From Ptiloglossa arizonensis (lineage: Eukaryota; Arthropoda; Insecta; Hymenoptera; Colletidae), in assembly GCF_051014685.1 (NCBI RefSeq), contig NC_135059.1, positions 6,200,001 to 6,264,000 of the forward strand: 64,000 nucleotides of DNA, in the 5' to 3' direction. The notes under the pieces are model-generated. The model did no database searches, was not told the DNA's origin, and saw only the letters and a program-made list of their open reading frames with translations. The translations under genes were made by a program, and so were the position numbers. Numbering within the stretch: position 1 is the first letter of the stretch; the number at the start of each line of letters is the position of its first letter. Shown piece by piece: positions 59,336 through 64,000 of the stretch.

Positions 59336-59654
59336 AAAAGCTTTTGTCTGCGTAAAAAATGACTATGCATTATTTATTGGACTCCATTGGATACATCGAT
59401 TGAATAATTGTTTAATTCTTGTGATTTGGGCAGTAGACGTAATCATGGCACGTGTTGAAGAACGGAGACAAAATATAATCAATTACTTTGCTAAACATTA
59501 ACTTTATCGTTGTGAGCACCTGCAGAGGGATCTATCTTCGAATTTCCAATTTGCCTATCTCTGTACAAAGGAAACACAATTCTTACTAAAAAAAATGTAA
59601 TGTAGAAATTAGAACTTTTCCACGTATTGTGCCCTTTATCGGAATAAAATAGAT
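59336..59654. other. Spacer between array and block B
   Basis: AT-rich unique DNA, nothing recognised. Contains one eight-A run near 59588. Confidence 0.55.
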
Positions 59655-60617
59655 GTTAAATTAGTGTGTCTAGTAAACAATTGTTACTTTCTATGCTTGT
59701 AAATTTTAAGAAACGTATCAAAAACCAGCTTTCCCCTCGAATCTCGATCAGAATCAATTACTATAAGTTAGTTAATCACTTGTAATGCATAAATAAGATG
59801 CACATTGTTCGATGAATATTGGGAACATGCGTAAATGTTTGTAACAATCGCGGAAATGAACAAACATTCACAGAAACCGTTCGTCTGCGCAGATTTCGTA
59901 ATATCTCGATGTTTATTTATCATATTTATTAACAACCGTCGTAGGACTATAGGTTAAACAATTATTAACAATGTCCTAGCATAAATAATAGCTTAAAATA
60001 TCATTTCGTTGAAATATTCTTTGTTCGCGAAGGAATTTTTCGCTGAGATCCAACTGACATTGTCAAGGCTACACGTATCGATTATCGATTCACAAGTATT
60101 CATCACGATGATTTTTCTATCTAGAAAAGCGATTAATTGAATTTCGACGCTTTTAAGTAAGAAATACAACTTCTACGCCTATTGTATAAATTATAAGAAT
60201 TAAACAAATGTTAAATGAATGTACAAAATAAACAATTATTACTTTCCACGCTTTAATACTTTACGAAACACGTTTATATTTCGAAACTCGATCAAAATCA
60301 TTTTCTATGGCTTACGTAATTATTTGTAGTACATAAATAAGATGCACATTGTTCGATCAATATTAGAAACATGCGTAAATGTTAATAACAATCATGGAAA
60401 TGAACAAACATACGCCGAAATTGTTCGCCTTCGCAGATTTCGCAATATCTTGATGTTTATTTATCGTATCTATTAACAATGGTCGTTGGACCACAGTTTA
60501 AACAATTATTAATAATGTCCTAGTATAAATAATGACTTAAAAGCTATCAATTTCTTGAAATATTCGGTTAGATCGAACAAAGACAATCGAAGTAACAACA
60601 AGTGACCTTGTGGTGGG

Positions 60618-60654
60618 TATATAAGGAGTCGGCGGTTTTCTTAAATTTCATTCC
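60618..60654 (+). promoter_or_regulatory. TATA box and initiator of block B
   Basis: TATATAAGG at 60618-60626 and TCATTCC at 60648-60654, again with 32 bases from the first T to the initiator A. Flanking differences from block A lie outside both motifs. Confidence 0.6.
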
Positions 60655-61684
60655 ATGGGGAGCCTCCGAAGTGGACGGATCTCTTCGTTTTAGGTACATT
60701 GAAGGGAGGGGGGAACCACCTTTTGGTAACCGGTACTGACTGCCGATAGGCGGTGGTCAGTACTGGCGACCACTTTCTCGATCCTTTTTTTCAGCTTTTT
60801 CCTTTGTTTAATTTATTTTATTTGTTCTCTGATTTTAATTTCAACTTGTTTTTCTATATTTATTTTTTTGTCATTACTTCGTTTATTTTCTTTGTTTCTG
60901 AATGGTCACTCTATAAGTACAATATAGCTCTCTTAGGTAGATGTATCAGAAAACGAAGAACGAAGAGGACGAAGTGGATGGATTGCTTTCTCCGCGGGAC
61001 TGTTAATGTTAAGTATAGACTAAGTTAGTTTTAAGGCCACTATGTACGAACATTTGTGCTCTGCCGAGTAATTATCGAATCTTTAGCTTATTTTTGCTCG
61101 CTTCCTCGTTCCTCAGCCCGGTCACCACTGCTTGTTGCATAAGCAAGTGACCGGCCGTGTAGCTGGTCCGAACGGTCTATCGCCGTGTTCTCCGGTGTGT
61201 CCGCTTCCAGAGGGGGCATGTTGCGAGCACAGGAGCAGGCATTTTTGCTGGTCCCTGCGAAAGCCTCCAAAATAAGACCCTCTCGTCGTAAAGATGGAGA
61301 AACGGGGCACTCCTCTAGGGGAGTGGATGGCGTCGTTCGTTTCCTCTTGAATCGGGCCCAGCGAGGGGATACGGGATAGACCTAGTAGGACCAACTTCAC
61401 GGTTCGCGTCGCGTTCTCAATTTTGCCTCATTTTTCCACAATGTAATTGCTCGGTAGAACTAAACCAGGAGATCGAAGGAACATTGATTCCTTCCATCTC
61501 TGCGGTTTAGTAATTTCGTTTGTACCGCGTATCGAGGGAGATCGATGGAACATTGATTCCATCTATCTCTCTCCGGGTCTCCGCTCGCAGCAACCTCCAC
61601 GCGGTGAGACCTGGTAATCGGTATTGCTCGCGACGAACAATAATTTTTCGTTCGCGGGTAGTACCGAGCTAATTGGCTGCGAAT
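60650..61684 (+). ncRNA. Candidate structured non-coding transcript B
   Basis: Counterpart of transcript A. Stem-loops at 60729-60757, 61118-61154, 61461-61511, ~61538-61569 and 61619-61666 keep their pairing. In the last hairpin two stem changes each preserve pairing as G-U, while the loop differs at about nine of fourteen positions. This contrast argues that the RNA fold, not the sequence, has been kept. No known family is recognised; transcription is inferred only from the promoter motifs. Confidence 0.35.
61619..61666 (+). other. Long terminal hairpin, block B
   Basis: CGGTATTGCTCGCG pairs over all 14 positions with CGCGGGTAGTACCG (three G-U pairs), and ACGAA/TTCGT continues the stem past a 1-base bulge. 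The enclosing TCGCAGC (61585-61591) and GCTGCGA (61676-61682) are unchanged from block A. Confidence 0.75.
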
Positions 61685-64000
61685 TTAGTATATTACATTA
61701 ATGAAATTTCTGTTAACAAGAATGGTTGCGAAGTATTTACATCGTATATTAACGATCGATATTTACAGAAACACATGAGAAAAAGTGAGTGCACCCGTTC
61801 CGATGCATTGCGCGCCCACTGACTCGTTCGAACTGTTTTTCAGCGGGGCGGTTTAATCGCGAGCGCGTTGAAAAAGCTCACAGGCGGCGAAGTGTCATTA
61901 CGCATTAAATGAAATTCGTTTTTGCGAGAGAACCGCAGCCGTTTTTTGATGAATTGCAGTTATCCGCGGGACACTTCGCCGCGGCGAGTTAATCCAGCTG
62001 ACGACTCGTGCTAACTAATTCATGCCAGTTTTTTGCGAACTTTCGCCCTGAAATTACCTCGCGCGAGTCCGTGCAACCCGTGAATTTTTGTTTCGTCACT
62101 TCGTGAGTTTATTCGACGGCGAAAGCTGGCAAACGTTGAATCGCAATTACCGGGAGAAACCTCCCTCGTTTTGCTTGGAATTGCAAACGTGTACCGCGGC
62201 GCGCGCGGTGAAACCCATTCAAAGTTTTTAATTTACAGCTTAATCATTCCGGAACGCGAACGCGAAAAATTACGTGCACGCGGACCGTTGGGAAAGTTCC
62301 GTCGGACGTTAATAACAAATAAGCGGGGAAGTCTCTGGAAACAATTTTCGCATAATTATCCGCTCGTGTAGCGTGTAATCGTCAACGATCGGTTTGCAAC
62401 GCGCGATAAAGGCGCGAATACGCGGACCGTGACGTAAAATAATTCGCATAATTTTAATTAAAGTAGCGGTACTCGATGGACGAAAGAAAGGTGAGAAGAG
62501 TGAGAAACGACCAATTTTATCTTTTTCTTCCCTTTCTACCGATTCTCTTATCTCTATCCTTCGTTGTCTTTAATCGAAAATAAATTCCAAAGAGTCATCT
62601 TCTTCGCGTAACGTTCGTATCCGATATTCTCCGAAACTTTTTCCTTCCGTTGTCCTTCCTCTTCGTATTCTCTCGTTTTTCTTTTTTCTTTCAATTTACG
62701 CAGTATATTGATTTCTCTTTGCGAATCAATGGTTTTATTACCCGTGAATGAATAAACGAATAAAGAAAAAAAGAAAGAGTGAAAGAAAAAAAGAAAAGAA
62801 GAAATAATTCTAATGCGAATAGTTTCTCCCTTCTCCCTTGGTCTTCTTACGTACTTCCCTTTTTCGACGCGACGGAAACGCGAGGTTTTTACGATTTCTC
62901 GAGGTTCCTTTCGAAGAACGGTCCACGATTGCTCGCGGATCGTTCTGGTCCAGAAATTTGACCAAGAAACGTTCGTTTCGTCGAGCACGCGGTAACGATC
63001 TCCTCTTCCAATTATCCAGGGGCGTTCTCTCGAACGGTTCCTGTTTGCTTTATTCCCGCGAGCCTCGCGTGCGTACTCAAAAATGATGAAAGTTACGGTG
63101 ATGTAACCCAGGTAAATGCAGTTCTTAAATCCCGGATAAGAAAGAGGCGGACAGAAGCGAGAAAGAGAGTGAGGGGGGTGTGGGGATGGGGAGGGAGGGA
63201 GGTGCAGCAGGCAGCTGGCGAAAAGGCATTTATTGCCCGTTGCACCATTTTACGGGTTCTTAATTCCTTTGGCAGCGTTATCCAGGATCGGCGGGATCTG
63301 AAGGGTGCCGCCAGGACTCGTCAATCCTTTGAGAAATTCACACTGCCCTAAACGCCCCTGCACAATGCCGTTCGACGAGTTTTATGCCACCGACACGGCG
63401 ATCCTCGTCGACAGGACCTGCACTCGAGGTCTATGCTTTAATTAGTACTCGATATCTACCGGAAGTTCCAATCCTTCGACGCTAATGGACTTTGCGCTTT
63501 ATCTTCGGGCACGGGTGTTAATGGAGAATTTGTTTGCAGAGTGGTTTTCGTCCACCGCGAGCTTGCGTTTCGAGCGATCCGCTCGCAAACTTGCTCGGAG
63601 GTCGAGGCGAGGAGAATTTTCATCGAGAGAGAAATATTTCGACACTCGAGGATCACCCAGGAATATTTCTTACAGAGATCGGACCAATCGATTTATAATG
63701 CAACATCGATATCGACACACGTTTACTGCACGAAGATGCGGAAGATTTATTTTACGAAGAAAAAAGTATGGACTTTGTTCGGAAGCATTGTTGACTTCGG
63801 AGGACAACGTCGAGAACACCTTCGACTGTCCGAGGGAAACCCAATTGTGGAACAAAATCTAACAGAATAGTGCAATAAACATCTACGTAGAATCTGTCCC
63901 TAATTACCCTACAGTCTATTTGGAATACTGTTGGCAATTTGAAATATCGCAGTTAGGATGATTTTTAAAATTCTTAGTAATTATTAACTACCCCGTTGTA
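61685..64000. other. Unique non-coding stretch
   Basis: 61780-62460 and 63190-63420 are balanced, repeat-free and rich in homeodomain-type words (TTAATTAAA, TTTATTGC), which would fit conserved intronic or enhancer DNA. 62755-62805 is an A/G-rich low-complexity patch and 63150-63205 is G-rich. Frames near 63485-63870 (125 and 109 codons) overlap each other and show no domain. Confidence 0.45.

Larger units (their letters stand above)
59655..61684 (+). repeat. Block B: second ~2-kb direct repeat
   Basis: It aligns to block A from 'atgttaaattagtg' to 'ggctgcgaattt' in the same order: two sub-repeats (second at ~60077), TATA/initiator, hairpin, pyrimidine tract and structured end. The stretch at 61155-61440 has diverged from block A with several indels. 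In contrast 61441-61619 differs at only 4 of 179 positions and has no indel. The 64-codon frame here (61185) does not correspond to the frame in block A. Confidence 0.8.

Overview
The window is a gene-poor stretch of an arthropod nuclear genome, most likely from a hymenopteran (ant, bee or wasp). I infer this from abundant undepleted CpG (TCGA and CGAA runs everywhere), many short GA/CT and homopolymer tracts, and decayed mariner-type transposons like those common in Hymenoptera. The host assignment is inference. I recognise no host protein-coding gene, tRNA or rRNA. The open frames present are short, mostly GC-rich or repeat-driven, and match no domain I know, so I have not listed them as genes.  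LAYOUT. About 0-19 kb is unique non-coding DNA broken by local tandem repeats (165, 127, ~70, ~22, 51-56, 157 and 200-228 bp units). A GC/GA-rich promoter-like patch lies near 4.9-5.5 kb, and a possible conserved non-coding element near 18.85-19.1 kb. At 19.3-20.0 kb a frameshifted mariner transposase relic sits next to a 130-bp mariner MITE; related MITEs lie at 31.9 and 53.1 kb. From 20 to 38 kb there are further tandem repeats (35, 139, 206, 150, 100 and exactly 40 bp) and a block dense in ATTA motifs at 31.0-31.4 kb. A second inverted-repeat family, whose ends carry CACCGGTCGATTT, is scattered at 4.6, 38.4, 41.2, 43.1, 45.6 and 49.6 kb. Its most complete copy (49.57-50.10 kb, 533 bp) keeps an open frame for the transposase N-terminal region but has lost its ATG.  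THE UNUSUAL REGION is 55.5-61.7 kb. Two ~2.05-kb direct repeats (blocks A and B, 3.8 kb apart) share one architecture: upstream ~544-bp sub-repeats, a TATATAAGG box, a TCATTCC initiator-like site at identical spacing, a hairpin, a pyrimidine tract, and a downstream segment of strong stem-loops. One 179-bp part of that segment differs at only 4 positions between the blocks, although the sequence just before it has diverged with indels. An adjacent hairpin keeps its stem through G-U-preserving changes while its loop has diverged. No frame is conserved between the blocks, so a structured non-coding RNA, or an unusual LTR-like element, is more likely than a protein gene. Between the blocks lies an array of 156-bp units (exactly 52 codons) with seven perfect TGACGTCA (CRE-type) palindromes at exact 156-bp spacing. 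A single monomer of the same unit lies inverted just left of block A.  The last 2.3 kb is unique non-coding DNA, GC-balanced and possibly conserved. I could not run alignments, folding or database searches; statements about homology are from reading the sequence.
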